Made by a program: the position numbers and the translations under genes. From assembly GCA_027483465.1 (NCBI GenBank), contig JAIXUQ010000034.1, positions 62,001-126,000 on the forward strand: DNA of 64,000 bases. The letters run 5' to 3'. This DNA is from Sphingomonadales bacterium. GTDB taxonomy: Bacteria; Pseudomonadota; Alphaproteobacteria; Sphingomonadales; Sphingomonadaceae. Position 1 is the stretch's first letter, and the number at the start of each line of letters is the position of its first letter. Positions 15,001 through 20,629 of the stretch are shown here, in pieces. The notes under the pieces are model-generated. The model did no database searches. It worked only from the letters and a program-made list of their open reading frames with translations, and was not told the DNA's origin.

Positions 15001-17424
15001 ATCACCAGCCAGGATCGGCTCAGCCTGATCGCCGGCGGCGCGCTGGCGGTGAATGGCATCAATGTGGCCATCACCAATCCGGCAGCCGAGGCGCGCGGCG
15101 ATGCCTTTGTGCGCGGCGCCAGCATCAGCCTGGGCGATGTCAATGCCGCCGGCGATATCGGGCTGGTCACCACCGGCAACCTCGCCAGCGGCGCGCTCAG
15201 CAGCGGGCGCGATCTGGTGCTGCTGGCCGGCGGCACCATCACCACCGATCGCCTTTCCACCCCCGATGCCGGCCGCATCCGCTTTGGCGATGCCGGCCAG
15301 GCCAACCTGATCAGCTTCTCCGCCGCCGGCGTGCCCAATTACACCGCGCTGTTTGCCGCCGCGCCCACGGCGGTGAGCGGGGACATCATCGTCACCGATG
15401 GCATCGCCACCGGCCTGCTCGAAGCCACCGGTGCCGGCCTGTTCCAGGCCCGCGATGGCATCAACGTCGCCATCGGCGGCCGCATCCGCGCCGCCACGGT
15501 GGATGTGGTGGATGCCAACAGCGTTGGGTTCCTCGATATCGCGGCCACCACCGATCTGCTGCTCGGCGATATCCGCGCCGATGGCGGGCTCACGCTGAGC
15601 ACCGATGGCAATATCACCGCCGGCCTCGTCACTGTGGGCGGCACGCTCAATCTCACGGCGCGGCGCAATGCCGGGCAGGGCGGCAACATCGTGCTGGGCG
15701 ATGTGCGGGCCGAGGATGATATCCGCCTCACCGCCGGCGGCCTGATCCGCACCGGCCGGCTTTCGGCGGCCGATTCGGTGTTCCTCACGGCCGGCAGCAG
15801 CATCACCACCGGCGGCATCGATGGCGGCACGGTCAATCCGCGCGCCGGGGCGGCCGGTGTGCTGTTCGCTGTCTCCCCCGATGTGATCCGCACCGGCCCG
15901 ATCAATGTTTCGGGCAGCGCCACATTGTCGGGCACGCTGGGGGTCACCACCGGCAGCATCACCGCGCCGGGCGGCATCGTGCTGCTCGATACCGGCGGGG
16001 TGTTCAGCGGCGCGCTCACCACGTCGGCCAGCGGCTTTGTCTATATCGCCTCGCACACGATGCTGCCGCAGATCACGTTCGATCAGGCCGGCAATCCGCA
16101 GTTTGCCGCGCTGCTGGCCAGCGCGCCGGTGCGGCTGATCGGCGATATCGGCCTGTCGGGCGCGGTCAGCACCGGGCGCTTCATCGCGGCGGCCACCGGC
16201 AGCTTTGCCGCCCAGGCCATCACCGCCGGCACCAGCAGCCTCGTCTCGGTGGCCGGCACCGCCATGCTGGCCGGCACTGTCGCCAGCCCCGATGTCAGCC
16301 TCACCAGCGGCAATATCGCCATCGGCCAGGGCGTCACCATCGGCGGCGCCAGCGCGGCCCGCGTGGCGCTGGCCGCTGATGCCAGCGCCACGGCCGCCGT
16401 GGTGGGCGGCAATGGCGTCACCACCGCTGGCACCTACAGCCTGTCGGGCGCCGAATTTGCCGCGCTGCGCGCCAGCCGGATCAGCGTTTCGATCAACAGC
16501 GGCACGCTCACGCTCGAAAATCTGGCGCTGCCGGCGATCGCGCCGCCGGCGCAAGGGACGGCCGAAAACGCCGGCATCTTCTTTGCCAGCAATGCCAATC
16601 TGCGGGTGACAGGCGCGGTGACCATGGCCCAGGCCAGCAGCGGCAACCGCCTTTCGCTCAGCGCCGGCACCCGCATCGAGGTGGTGCGCGGCAGCGGCAG
16701 CCTGATCCTGGGCGCCAGTGCCGACAATCCGGCGGGCACGCTGGCGCTCTCTGCCCCGGCGATCTGGGTGGCCGATCAGCCAACGCTGGATGCGCTTGCC
16801 GCCGGCAGCCTGACCGGGGACGACCGGATCGATGCCCTGCAGGAAGCCCCCGCCACGCCCAGCGGCAGCAGCCTTGCCGCCGGCACGCTCACCCTGGCCG
16901 CGCGGGACACGCTGCTGATCCAGAATGGCGGCACCGAGGATGAGCGCGCCGGCTTCACCGCCACCACGCTGATCGTGTCACGCAGCGGCGCCACGGCGGG
17001 CGGCCTGCTCGACATGGCGATCAACGGCCGCATCCGCCTGGCCGATGGCACCTTCGCCACCAATGGCGACACGCGCGAACTGGTGCAGTTCACCCCCGAT
17101 ACCGGCATCCTCACCGCCGACAGCATGGTGAACGGCTGCATCATCGGCGGCATCTGCCCCGGCATCCTGCCCGAAGGCACCGAACAGCCGGTGTTCAGCA
17201 TCGTCAACAACGTGGCGGCGCTCACGCCCGAAGAGCAGCAACAGCGCGAGGAGGCAGCGGAGGCGGCCGAGAAACTGCCGATCATCCTGCTGCAACGGCT
17301 GATCGATTTCAGCCCGATCTATGCCGCGCCCGACAGCAATGACCCGGTGACCAGCGGCGGCAACCCGTCGCTGTGGCCCGACAGCCTGCCAACCGGCATC
17401 CGCCGCCCGGGAGGGTTGAAGTGA
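1..17424 (+). CDS. Giant Gly/Ala-rich repetitive exoprotein (adhesin-like, predicted beta-helix), 5' truncated
   Basis: The frame is open from base 1 (the track start at 19 is an internal GTG), so the N-terminus lies outside the window and at least 5,807 codons are present. The protein is built of roughly 35-50 residue units in which short beta-like strands (LxLxAxAxG) alternate with GGxATGG turns, repeated on the order of a hundred times. Lys, Trp and aromatic residues are scarce. The only cysteines I found are the C-terminal pair in GCIIGGIC. Such sequence is typical of extracellular right-handed beta-helix adhesins, including filamentous-hemagglutinin-like cargo of two-partner secretion; the diagnostic N-terminal secretion domain would lie upstream and cannot be seen. 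The last ~900 residues change to longer repeats, and the C-terminus has a Glu/Gln-rich helical stretch (EEQQQREEAAEAAEK). The stop overlaps the start of the CHAT gene by one base (TGATG), implying translational coupling. Surface location and adhesin role are inferences. Confidence 0.85.
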   Translation, partial: LTSNATVRSRDVGQAIASTGQLDVARNLAVFAGENAFIGATNGQLLEVTGDILADASNRFSAGNGANRTAGAASVLASDGNVSVLGNIVVRADGIGDNASAAGQAGGTGTGGSAQVSVASGGSLQATTVTISATGTGGTAAQGRGGAAVGGIAIFQQAAGTTLQLETDLVIDAGATSSQGADGQPTGNASGGLAQATFSTSNNINGGLSITSNALASPGQRQVPLQTGGATIQGGAARLSVLDGGGIGALSLNISATAGAIGSGGGIDYRGGIAEILANSSSDGVAVAIAGSAALDARAFGADGLAGGARDGGTATGGAARIVVDGNANVLFNTNLLLNASATGGNGVGIGNGGSATGGTTRIALASGGLSVAGPVEMRAEAFGGSGLNGGAATASNANAGFAPAVDLFYGTAGQPGQTGIDILGGPLILAARALGGAGSNAGTGGAATGGSIVVDLRSQSHQASGISIDAGVSGGNAALGGNAVGSDVSLVLFNSVLDSQGSFTIDASAQGGEALAQPVANGGTGGNAQFGSVQMVLRGQPGTTANLLAPSLTINANVTGGDGGFSSGGIGGAGGLANARGVGQGLSILGQAGDTAITLGSTSINHAAIGGRGGNTDTGRLGDGGAATGGAITLGLSSGPLGPIPNQALIDLGTLNIDARSRGGDAGAFDGGVNGGTGGTAGGGQLTLLVRGGRVRAASATIDLSATGGEAQGETQSGAGGNATGGGVTVLATPHFTSGTPADLQIAGALTLQLNGTGGVSTSAPGTGQGGSFSFTLGQHEGGVAAPDVGVATIGALGVNAEGIGGNAVDARATAHGHGLGGQISMTAQNGSLSLGSFEASVAGRGGARGDNGTTSGDGSGGTIQLFAQAGSMEVAGLASLFAQGLSGNALGGTVRLATLDKGSRISLKGDIVRLDASGLTGDNSGQAGPGSATGGLIEIANVGDATIEMRRPNASVGELAINADALAQNISGPLSPATGGRIAISNAGTLTLSAPGVLALDVDAVAAGNSSNPLTGGAAIGGEVSLVNSGGTLTLNSGFNRINIGSGAEAGDSAQTGGQATGGTVTVAITGGTANFNATTLVYDNAFAGNASAGTLGNSSGGTVGFSFGAGSQVTISGDLRFAGGGIGQTRTGTATSITSTGGRLDVTGNLTAIQDIFIDRPVDGLAATAGSLTITTADTTTLLVGGGFEANYSVNLRGGGNGHSATAGSVAWTSRGDIEVLGGITISASADIAAGSLQTATGGVAAIDVAGGLFTAGAGLSITTGAQGSPASGAQAGVATAGQIRLTTAVNSQMSITGGAVNLESNANGSTASGAGPATGGDAIGGSILINSAGTMIFNTGADIFQVRTVATGGNALGSGGIGGNATGGSISLITGVDGSFSHVPLSPGGVLQLEVQAIAGNGNAVGGNAVGGTALINSSGSLGLPGGILLLANANGGLGALSGNATGGSASLLVGGGTLTLAGDAVLSAEAIVNAQAAQGNGRGGALAVTVSAGTLDISGNLDLRASANGDQVTGGGITVTSEADLRVGGIFVATADAETSSSGAAPLATGGSVGVSVIGATSRLTVADNIRLSAQANGVGANSAAALAGGSVLFASDGITSLNGAELGLFSSATFDSPAGGNASGGSSRLTIGGGNFSANTLAILSEGLGGEGGGNGTGGIARMTVLGGSASVNGGFDVSAQGVGGLGATGTGGIGLGGEAGLTAGGTVTLALGNANFRLSADGFGGASGSTPGGEGRGGSVQLATTASTGRIEITATGGPALAITAAGQGGEGSTGGLGRGGSATLANAGTLILPGSLTLNASATGGGGTTTGGSAIGGTASASNSGSLPINGLLLVSANATSGQGSATGNATGGSASFSQSGGTSTISQDLELRAEANVVNTPVRGTATGGSAVFANTAGTVGITGSLLLAAPAEGRVALGGNLTLTSLGATSIGGSAVLLANGASNLPDPTAAITGGAGSLTVGASGSLAITGALTVNIAAQTAISNPGVSLNARSFVLQSAGVFSVGGAGLVINAAAGPLQSSDQAGDAAGGDVELAFRGGSLSAPGISVNASATGGLNSAGRGGNATAGTASLTIDTGTTATIGGSIILDASARGGNGGDGGAAIGGTASLFVAGSLTINSASNPAFRIDATALGGTGSIGGAATGGLAALGSVAGGTLIVNSTSTTPLRPDASAFGGEGAAQGGAATGGQAELRNGGSITLPTGLNLWARASGGGSSGIGGAATGGGVLLENAGSLSISGNLGLSMAASGGSGGSTGNATAGILAGTITAGTVTVLGDVAADGNASVSPGSSAGNGTGGTLDLQINGGTLDIAGNLGFAVRGDGRVARSGALSLAVGGRLLVGGSITIEAPAVSNIADAAATATAGTATILVSAGGELRAAGVQANLAASLTQPFATLNARGGDFSLSAFGTVDLPGPGLSVDGFARFVSPNGIGGAARGGSLQVQVGGDGSFTASQISLDASAIAGINFGGAGGSGIGGSASVEVLGPSANLNLAGRLVLNADATGGFGTGAGGSATGGTARLATGSSATIAGLVTASANAAGRNGTGPGANGGAATAGSVQLIADGGTLALNGGADLAARAIAGSGSGGGPASAGGNGGLATGGSIGVQVLPGGSIGISSLLANVSASGGDGATGGTGATGSTGLAGTSSQPNGGSGGIGGTGGAGGSGGDALAGSLGIGTSAATSGGSINIASLTLTGFATAGSGGQGGQGGTGGTGGQGANGAFVQGQQQPGGPSINGGNGGPGGQGGNGGTAGAGGTATGGTLLLGADGNVQGNGWQFTTPVISGTFTVIAGAGGAAGTGGVGGTGGAGGAAGALIGQQQSNGQPGQAGAAGFGGFEGQSANPGAAIGANLRALFHNTTLSAQRITLVADAGGQASGLFGVGGTATGGTAELRLDGGTNTLAQITLSATAQGGSSDAGTGGIGVGGAVSLTLLNGAVLSLGDVATPLQLRADGVGGDDANGGFGGSGQGGNITVALNGADLAVTGAALLSAEGADGSVAGADSGRGGMVSLQLAGDSDMAVSGGLTLSSLAGSGEAFGGTSEIGIDSSRLTVGGGLNLLAGATADATSFTGTASGGTARIRQDGGILDVAGLIRLDVAALAASGSSAQGGTATAGTVDVAVNASGSIVPASMRSGGMAILATATGGAGLLGASGGDAGGAGISLLASSSSATLELGSISLAADVVAGAGGAGSVGGNGGQATGASINLGLVSGSANAQGQISASSITVSANATGGAGGTAQTMGSAGGQGGVATGGSITLRNEGGLITTGAVVLNANATGGAGGSQSGLGTPLGIGGNGSGGTVLLLVTPNATQGNNGITALSSLIGNAGGLGGLGGTQAGNGIGGVVALDVVRQATRPGDANSGALTIGGSATLDASGRGGGSDGGGTLVPGNGSGGQVRLAAEAGSIDIESDASLSARGLGGAAVNGGSGGNGQISLAASSAGQITLLGPASLNVSAQGGDGLDSGGVAEAGSLTMLASTAGRISATGGLSLFADGEGGLNLGSLGSGGNGTGGSIRVSASGADSLITLGETTARASGNGTAGNGDGAGAQGRGGAIEFSALAGGSLALQGPLALGADGRGGFGGVGGSGQGGTLLLAADDDGVISGGADVAQLRANGQGGGGSDGSTGNGGDGEGGGVRVVASKGGSITLGSINLSEARGVGGGGANTGNGGTGRGGSFVLEAIGGGTLTTGSAHSITASGEGGSASGSGSGGVGLGGQATVQALDGGTLAMVASGGGIGIGLFADGAGGSGSGAGGLGQGGSVLVLVQGGGASLTLDGRLAGGVAVNLSAFAFGGNGGVDVGGAALGGGVRVEADGAASLALRGINLIGAGATGGASDESEGGAATGGTLALRLGGGQGALLETGFLTLLGTAQGGSSGIAVGGAATGGRVEISGAGSDGSLQTGGIGISLTASGGIGEGGGAATGGQASIATSGSGPGPVVRTGAATIDTRATGGEGRSLGGGAASVGDVAINAGAGQILITPAGGDALRIDADITGGSAINGGVALGSGGNAQAGTGTIRLEATGGLLQVSNANIRAVAAGGQGTDGGAAGAGRVALLADGGQLRIGLISSIRLVGLGGVGDAGGGSGAGGSFALTTRNGGSAQLGPINLIDAAGRGGEGGSSGGLGLGGNFGINAGAGSASIAGIANVDIGGEGGFGIDAGGEGSGGAANLIANGGSLIIAAGQGGKALGITGDGVGGGSDGGTGGNGLGGNLLLAAGPDSALIVDGSLSAGEAISLLARGTGGDGLAGGTGFGGLVRVQTAQNGTLDFIGAAQLNASAIGGAASDGAGGAGRAGQVLVANSAGTTSGRLATGDLDLLATSSGGSGSGDSGDGGAAIGGGTVASPSIFLGLDGGSGRVTSGQVRADVSALGGQGANARIGGRGGAATAGAVLIGMRNPGSGGTLTTAGLLQIGAGAIGGSGGTGNLADGAGGSGGNALAGRVEIAAGGGALAIGSPAAGVQTIVVLADGEGGVGGSGFTSGSGGGGTGGTLLIGASGAGASLSTPGIGASLNGIGRSGSDGGAGQGGSFSLLARGDAMNIAIGQLSVGTLAEGGNSNGGGSGGNARGGSIGIDFGSLAAANPATTLSLGNADLSADAIGGEANNAAARHGSGTGGSISIAVTGGNADVGLDLVLSATGTAGADPQILGLSNPPRNPPPGLPGTSTGGSINVSVAGTAAGTAGRLTVTRELVARTTPAVAIPSAYRAGSTRIIVSDGSLLQLGRLTSVNEGDAASTTASALAATPGARIEIAGDAEVFATPSALILNDGGSITAGGRLSVAGDGISHGLGRGPAQGGSIIANGLELFSNGLIDFSANTTGSGSLFFEGGQLRLGTLAATGSIGLVGITAGGISTGAIGAGSHVVVLAGGPVSLGAVNTGANGRFFVGDVAQRGLISLNTPPDYAALFAAGARPFMAQLDLAQVSAGRIDVATGGALTATGPITARGPARIVAQSASLADIASTGQLLLTTSAALTANSITSQDRLSLIAGGALAVNGINVAITNPAAEARGDAFVRGASISLGDVNAAGDIGLVTTGNLASGALSSGRDLVLLAGGTITTDRLSTPDAGRIRFGDAGQANLISFSAAGVPNYTALFAAAPTAVSGDIIVTDGIATGLLEATGAGLFQARDGINVAIGGRIRAATVDVVDANSVGFLDIAATTDLLLGDIRADGGLTLSTDGNITAGLVTVGGTLNLTARRNAGQGGNIVLGDVRAEDDIRLTAGGLIRTGRLSAADSVFLTAGSSITTGGIDGGTVNPRAGAAGVLFAVSPDVIRTGPINVSGSATLSGTLGVTTGSITAPGGIVLLDTGGVFSGALTTSASGFVYIASHTMLPQITFDQAGNPQFAALLASAPVRLIGDIGLSGAVSTGRFIAAATGSFAAQAITAGTSSLVSVAGTAMLAGTVASPDVSLTSGNIAIGQGVTIGGASAARVALAADASATAAVVGGNGVTTAGTYSLSGAEFAALRASRISVSINSGTLTLENLALPAIAPPAQGTAENAGIFFASNANLRVTGAVTMAQASSGNRLSLSAGTRIEVVRGSGSLILGASADNPAGTLALSAPAIWVADQPTLDALAAGSLTGDDRIDALQEAPATPSGSSLAAGTLTLAARDTLLIQNGGTEDERAGFTATTLIVSRSGATAGGLLDMAINGRIRLADGTFATNGDTRELVQFTPDTGILTADSMVNGCIIGGICPGILPEGTEQPVFSIVNNVAALTPEEQQQREEAAEAAEKLPIILLQRLIDFSPIYAAPDSNDPVTSGGNPSLWPDSLPTGIRRPGGLK
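7921..8580 (+). repeat. Three Gly-Gly-X loops inside the giant protein
   Basis: Three successive repeat units are expanded by about 50-60 residue inserts of GGxGGxGG sequence, at about 7921-8070, 8149-8328 and 8419-8580. Each insert has a polar Gln/Asn/Ser/Pro patch near its middle (SSQPNGG, QGQQQPGGP, GQQQSNGQPG). They resemble PGRS or polyglycine-II type sequence and differ from the strand-turn units on both sides, so they probably leave the beta-helix as long loops. This structural reading is inferred from composition only. Confidence 0.7.
14710..16200 (+). repeat. Three long degenerate repeats in the C-terminal part of the giant protein
   Basis: Copies start near 14710, 15271 and 16030. 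Each reads, in degenerate form, a VVLLAGG-like strand, then GRF.FGD..Q..LISF, then .YxALFAAxP, then GDIxxxxxxxTGxxxAxxG. Clear anchors are PDYAALFAAGARP, PNYTALFAAAPTA and PQFAALLASAPVR. Spacing is about 560 and 760 bases. The units are unlike the GGxATGG repeats before them and mark a distinct C-terminal region. Confidence 0.75.
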
Positions 17425-20400
17425 TGAAGCGCCCCACTGCCACCAAGGCCCCGCTCACCCTGTTGCTGGCGCCGCTGCTGTGGACCGCGCCCGCCGCCGG
17501 CCAGAGCCTGGCGCTGGCCGACAGTTTCCGCATCGGCAATGCCGGCGTGCTGTGCACGGCGCAGGCGCAGGTGGCCGATCCGGCCATGCGCGGCCTGTTT
17601 GATCGGGCCTATCGCATCGTCTGCCGCGATGCGGCGCTGCCGGTGGGCTCGCTCTATGCCCTGCGCACCGGCGCACCGGCCCTGCCGCCGGGCTGCCCGG
17701 TGCCGGCTGCGGTTCCTGTTGCGGCGGTTCCGGGCGCGCTGGTCAGCCGTTGCACGGTGGAGGGGCTGGCGCGGGTGCGGTTTCAGGTGCAGCGCGGCAA
17801 GACGCTGTTTGTCGCCGATGGGCTGGCCGGCTATGCCTCGGCGCTGGAGCTGGGGCTGAAAAGCCTGATCGCCGATGGCCCGGTGGTGGGCACGGTGGAC
17901 GTGGCCGCCACCGAAGCCGGCGATCCGGCCGCCTTTGCCCGCATCCAGGCCGGCAGCCTGGAACCGGGGCAGGCGCTGGCCGAAGCCTATCTGAGGAACA
18001 ATGCCGCCAGCTTTGCCGAGGCGGCCGAGTTTTTCGACCTGCTGGTCGAACGCAGCCGGCAGGGTGCCGCCGGTTTCAGCCGCAGCGCCGAATATCTGGC
18101 CAATCAGGGCCTGCAACAATCCAATCTGGGCCGCTTTGCCGAGGCGGCGCGGCTGTTTGCCCGCGCCGGCCAGGCGCTGGATGGCAGCGATCCGGTGGCC
18201 AGCCGGCTGGTGCGCAACGCGCTGGCCCAGCATGCGCTGAATCAACGCCGCCCGGCCGAGGCGCTGGCCGTGCTCGCCCGGCCGGTGGGCGGCAATATCG
18301 GCACCACCGATAGCGGCCGGCTGGCACAGGGCTATATCGATGTGCCGCTGGCGCAGCGGCTGAACACCGATGATGGCGCGCTGCGCGCGCTGGGATCGGG
18401 CAGCACCCTGCTCTCGCCCGAGGAGCGGGTGGCCATTCTTGAAGGCCAGGCGTTGTATCTGCGCGGCGTGGCGCAGGCGGCCGCCGGCGATCTGGTGGCG
18501 GCGCAGGCGGCGCTGGCGCAGGCGCAGCGGGCGCTGGGCCAGGTGCGCGGCGGGCGCGTGCTGTCGATCCTGTGGCTGCGCGCCGGGGTGGCGAGCGAAC
18601 TGGCGCGGGTGGCCGAAGCCAATGGCCAGGCCGCTGCCGCCACCGAGGCGATGGCCGAAGCCGTGCGCCTGACCGGGCAGCAATTCCCGCAATCAGCCGC
18701 GCTGCTGGCGTTGCAGGCGCGGCAGGCCGGGCTGCTGGCCCGGCAGGGGCAGGCCGATCAGGCCGCCAGCCTCTATCGCGCCGTGGTGAAGGCCGCGCCG
18801 GAAACGCCGGGCGCCGGCCAGGTGCTGGGCCCGCTGCTGGATCCCTGGTTTGCCCTTTTGGCCGCGCGCGGCGATGCGGCGGCGGCGGCCGATCTGTTTG
18901 ATGCGGCGCAGATTTTGGTGCGCCCCGGCGTGGCCCAGACCCAGGCCGTGCTGGCGCGTGAGCTTTCCGGCGGCAGCGACGAGGCCGCGGGCCTGTTCCG
19001 CCAGTCCATCACCCTGTCGCGCGATCTGGTGCGCGCCCAGGCCGATCTGGAACGGCTGCAACAGGTGGAGGCACCCAACGCGCTGGAACAGGAGCAACTG
19101 GCCAGCCTGCGCGAGAAGGTGGCGATACTGGGCCGCGATCAGACCGCGGTGCTGGCGCGGCTGGCCGAATATCCGCGCTTCCGCTCGATCTCGCAGGGCG
19201 CCGTGTCGCTGGCCGGGCTGCAACAGGCGTTGAAGGCCGACGAGGCCTATCTGAAGCAGATCGTGCTGGGCGATCAATCCTATGTGCTGGTGGTGGGGCC
19301 GGGCAACGCTTCGGTGCACAAGGTGGCGGCCAGCGCCGCCGATCTGGGCCAGTTGGTGAAGACCATCCGCGATTCGGTGGTGATCTTTGAAAATGGCCGG
19401 CCCACCACCTATCCGTTTGATGCCGCCGCCGCCCGCCGCCTTTACCAATTGCTGATGGGCCCGGCCGATGGCCCTGGCAACAAGGCGGTGCTGGCCAGCC
19501 GCCACCTGGTGGTGGAACCGGACGGCGCGCTGCTGCAACTGCCGTTCAACCTGCTGATCAGCGCTGATGATGGCATGGCCGCCTATCAGGCGCGGCTGGA
19601 TGATCCCAACGCCGATGCCTTTGATGCGCGCGGCCTGGCCTGGCTGGGGCGGGACCGCATGGTGTCCACCGCCACCAGCGCACGGGCCTTCATGGATGTG
19701 CGGCGGCTGGCCGCCAGCCGGGCTGCCAATGCCTATCTGGGCCTGGGCGAAAATGCGGTGCCGGCGCAGGCGCTGCCGCCGGTGCTGCCACCGCCGCCAC
19801 CGCCGCCGCCACCCAAGCCAAAGAAGGGCGGCGTGAAGCTGGCCAGCGCGCCGTCACCGATGCCCGCCGCGCCGTCACCGGCGCCCGCCATTCCGTCACC
19901 GGGGGCCAGCGATGGGCCACCGATGACCATGATACCGTCACGGGAGGAGTGTGATTGGCCGTTGGCGGAATGGGCGCACCCGATTTCGTCGGCCGAGCTG
20001 AAACTGGCGGCGGAACTGCTGAAATCGGCCGGTTCGGCGGTGGAAACCCAGGCGAATTTCTCCGACACCGCGATGATGGAGCGGAAAGATCTGAGGAATT
20101 ACAAGATCTTGCACTTTGCCACCCATGGCCTGGTGACGGCCCCGCGCCCGGAATGCCCGGCCCGCCCGGCGCTGCTCACCAGCTTTGGCGGAAAAGGCAC
20201 CGACGGACTTCTCAGCTTCCGTGAAATATTCGATCTAAACCTCGATGCAGACACGATAATCTTGTCCGCCTGCGACACCGCCGGCGCCGCCAGCGCCTCC
20301 GCCACCCGCGAAGCCGGCATCACCACCGGCGGCAATTTCGCCCTCGATGGCCTGGTCCGCGCCTTCGTCGGCGCCGGTGCCCGCGCGGTGATCGCCAGCC

Positions 20401-20624
20401 ACTGGCCCGTGCCCGATGCCTTCGATGCCACCCAGACGCTTATTTCTGGCCTTTTCAAGGATATAGGCAAGGTGAGCGTGGGTGAGGCGCTGCGCCGGTC
20501 ACAAGTACAGATGATGGACGTGGCCGAAACCTCGCACCCCTATTACTGGTCCGGCTTCGCCATCGTGGGCGACGCCGCCAAGCCCTTGATGTCCCTGCAG
20601 AAAAATCAGGCCAGCGGCAAGTGA
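17424..20624 (+). CDS. Secreted TPR-CHAT caspase-like protein
   Basis: The chosen ATG overlaps the stop of the giant gene (TGATG) and gives a Sec-type signal peptide, MKRPTATKAPLTLLLAPLLW ending near AAG; the track start 51 bases upstream lacks it. Residues ~170-500 are Ala-rich helical repeats with TPR character, then a short coiled segment near 540-570. A CHAT domain fills residues ~600-1060. The catalytic dyad is visible: His901 in HFATHG and Cys950 in LSACDT. Between the front half and the catalytic half lies a proline-rich insert (residues ~785-835). CHAT proteins are caspase/separase-clan proteases; in bacteria, fusions or pairs with TPRs and hemagglutinin-like exoproteins are known. 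The signal peptide places it outside the cytoplasm, and the coupling suggests it acts on or with the giant protein. Cleavage of that protein is my hypothesis. It is 1,066 aa and looks intact. Confidence 0.88.
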   Translation: MKRPTATKAPLTLLLAPLLWTAPAAGQSLALADSFRIGNAGVLCTAQAQVADPAMRGLFDRAYRIVCRDAALPVGSLYALRTGAPALPPGCPVPAAVPVAAVPGALVSRCTVEGLARVRFQVQRGKTLFVADGLAGYASALELGLKSLIADGPVVGTVDVAATEAGDPAAFARIQAGSLEPGQALAEAYLRNNAASFAEAAEFFDLLVERSRQGAAGFSRSAEYLANQGLQQSNLGRFAEAARLFARAGQALDGSDPVASRLVRNALAQHALNQRRPAEALAVLARPVGGNIGTTDSGRLAQGYIDVPLAQRLNTDDGALRALGSGSTLLSPEERVAILEGQALYLRGVAQAAAGDLVAAQAALAQAQRALGQVRGGRVLSILWLRAGVASELARVAEANGQAAAATEAMAEAVRLTGQQFPQSAALLALQARQAGLLARQGQADQAASLYRAVVKAAPETPGAGQVLGPLLDPWFALLAARGDAAAAADLFDAAQILVRPGVAQTQAVLARELSGGSDEAAGLFRQSITLSRDLVRAQADLERLQQVEAPNALEQEQLASLREKVAILGRDQTAVLARLAEYPRFRSISQGAVSLAGLQQALKADEAYLKQIVLGDQSYVLVVGPGNASVHKVAASAADLGQLVKTIRDSVVIFENGRPTTYPFDAAAARRLYQLLMGPADGPGNKAVLASRHLVVEPDGALLQLPFNLLISADDGMAAYQARLDDPNADAFDARGLAWLGRDRMVSTATSARAFMDVRRLAASRAANAYLGLGENAVPAQALPPVLPPPPPPPPPKPKKGGVKLASAPSPMPAAPSPAPAIPSPGASDGPPMTMIPSREECDWPLAEWAHPISSAELKLAAELLKSAGSAVETQANFSDTAMMERKDLRNYKILHFATHGLVTAPRPECPARPALLTSFGGKGTDGLLSFREIFDLNLDADTIILSACDTAGAASASATREAGITTGGNFALDGLVRAFVGAGARAVIASHWPVPDAFDATQTLISGLFKDIGKVSVGEALRRSQVQMMDVAETSHPYYWSGFAIVGDAAKPLMSLQKNQASGK
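19783..19911 (+). repeat. Proline-rich insert with short tandem repeats in the CHAT gene
   Basis: A run of CCG/CCA codons encodes nine or more consecutive prolines followed by KPKKGG. After it comes a tandem PSPxPA series (PSPMPAA, PSPAPAI, PSPGAS) encoded by imperfect ~21-base repeats containing CCGTCACCG. The insert splits the CHAT domain and is likely an extended, solvent-exposed linker. Slippage could make its length variable between strains. Confidence 0.75.
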
Positions 20625-20629
20625 GGAGG

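Noticed and set aside
9439-16554. A 2,371-codon open frame antisense to the giant gene, with similar ones at 8634-14168 (1,844 aa) and 5416-8616 (1,066 aa)
   Set aside because: They arise because GGC/GCC-rich repeat codons give no stops on the other strand. The products are low-complexity Ala/Gly/Pro or Ala/Gln/His strings without start signals or domains.
1-17424. Repeats in the first 17 kb as a possible CRISPR or minisatellite array
   Set aside because: The repeats are degenerate at DNA level, keep one reading frame throughout and follow amino-acid periodicity. There are no unique spacers.
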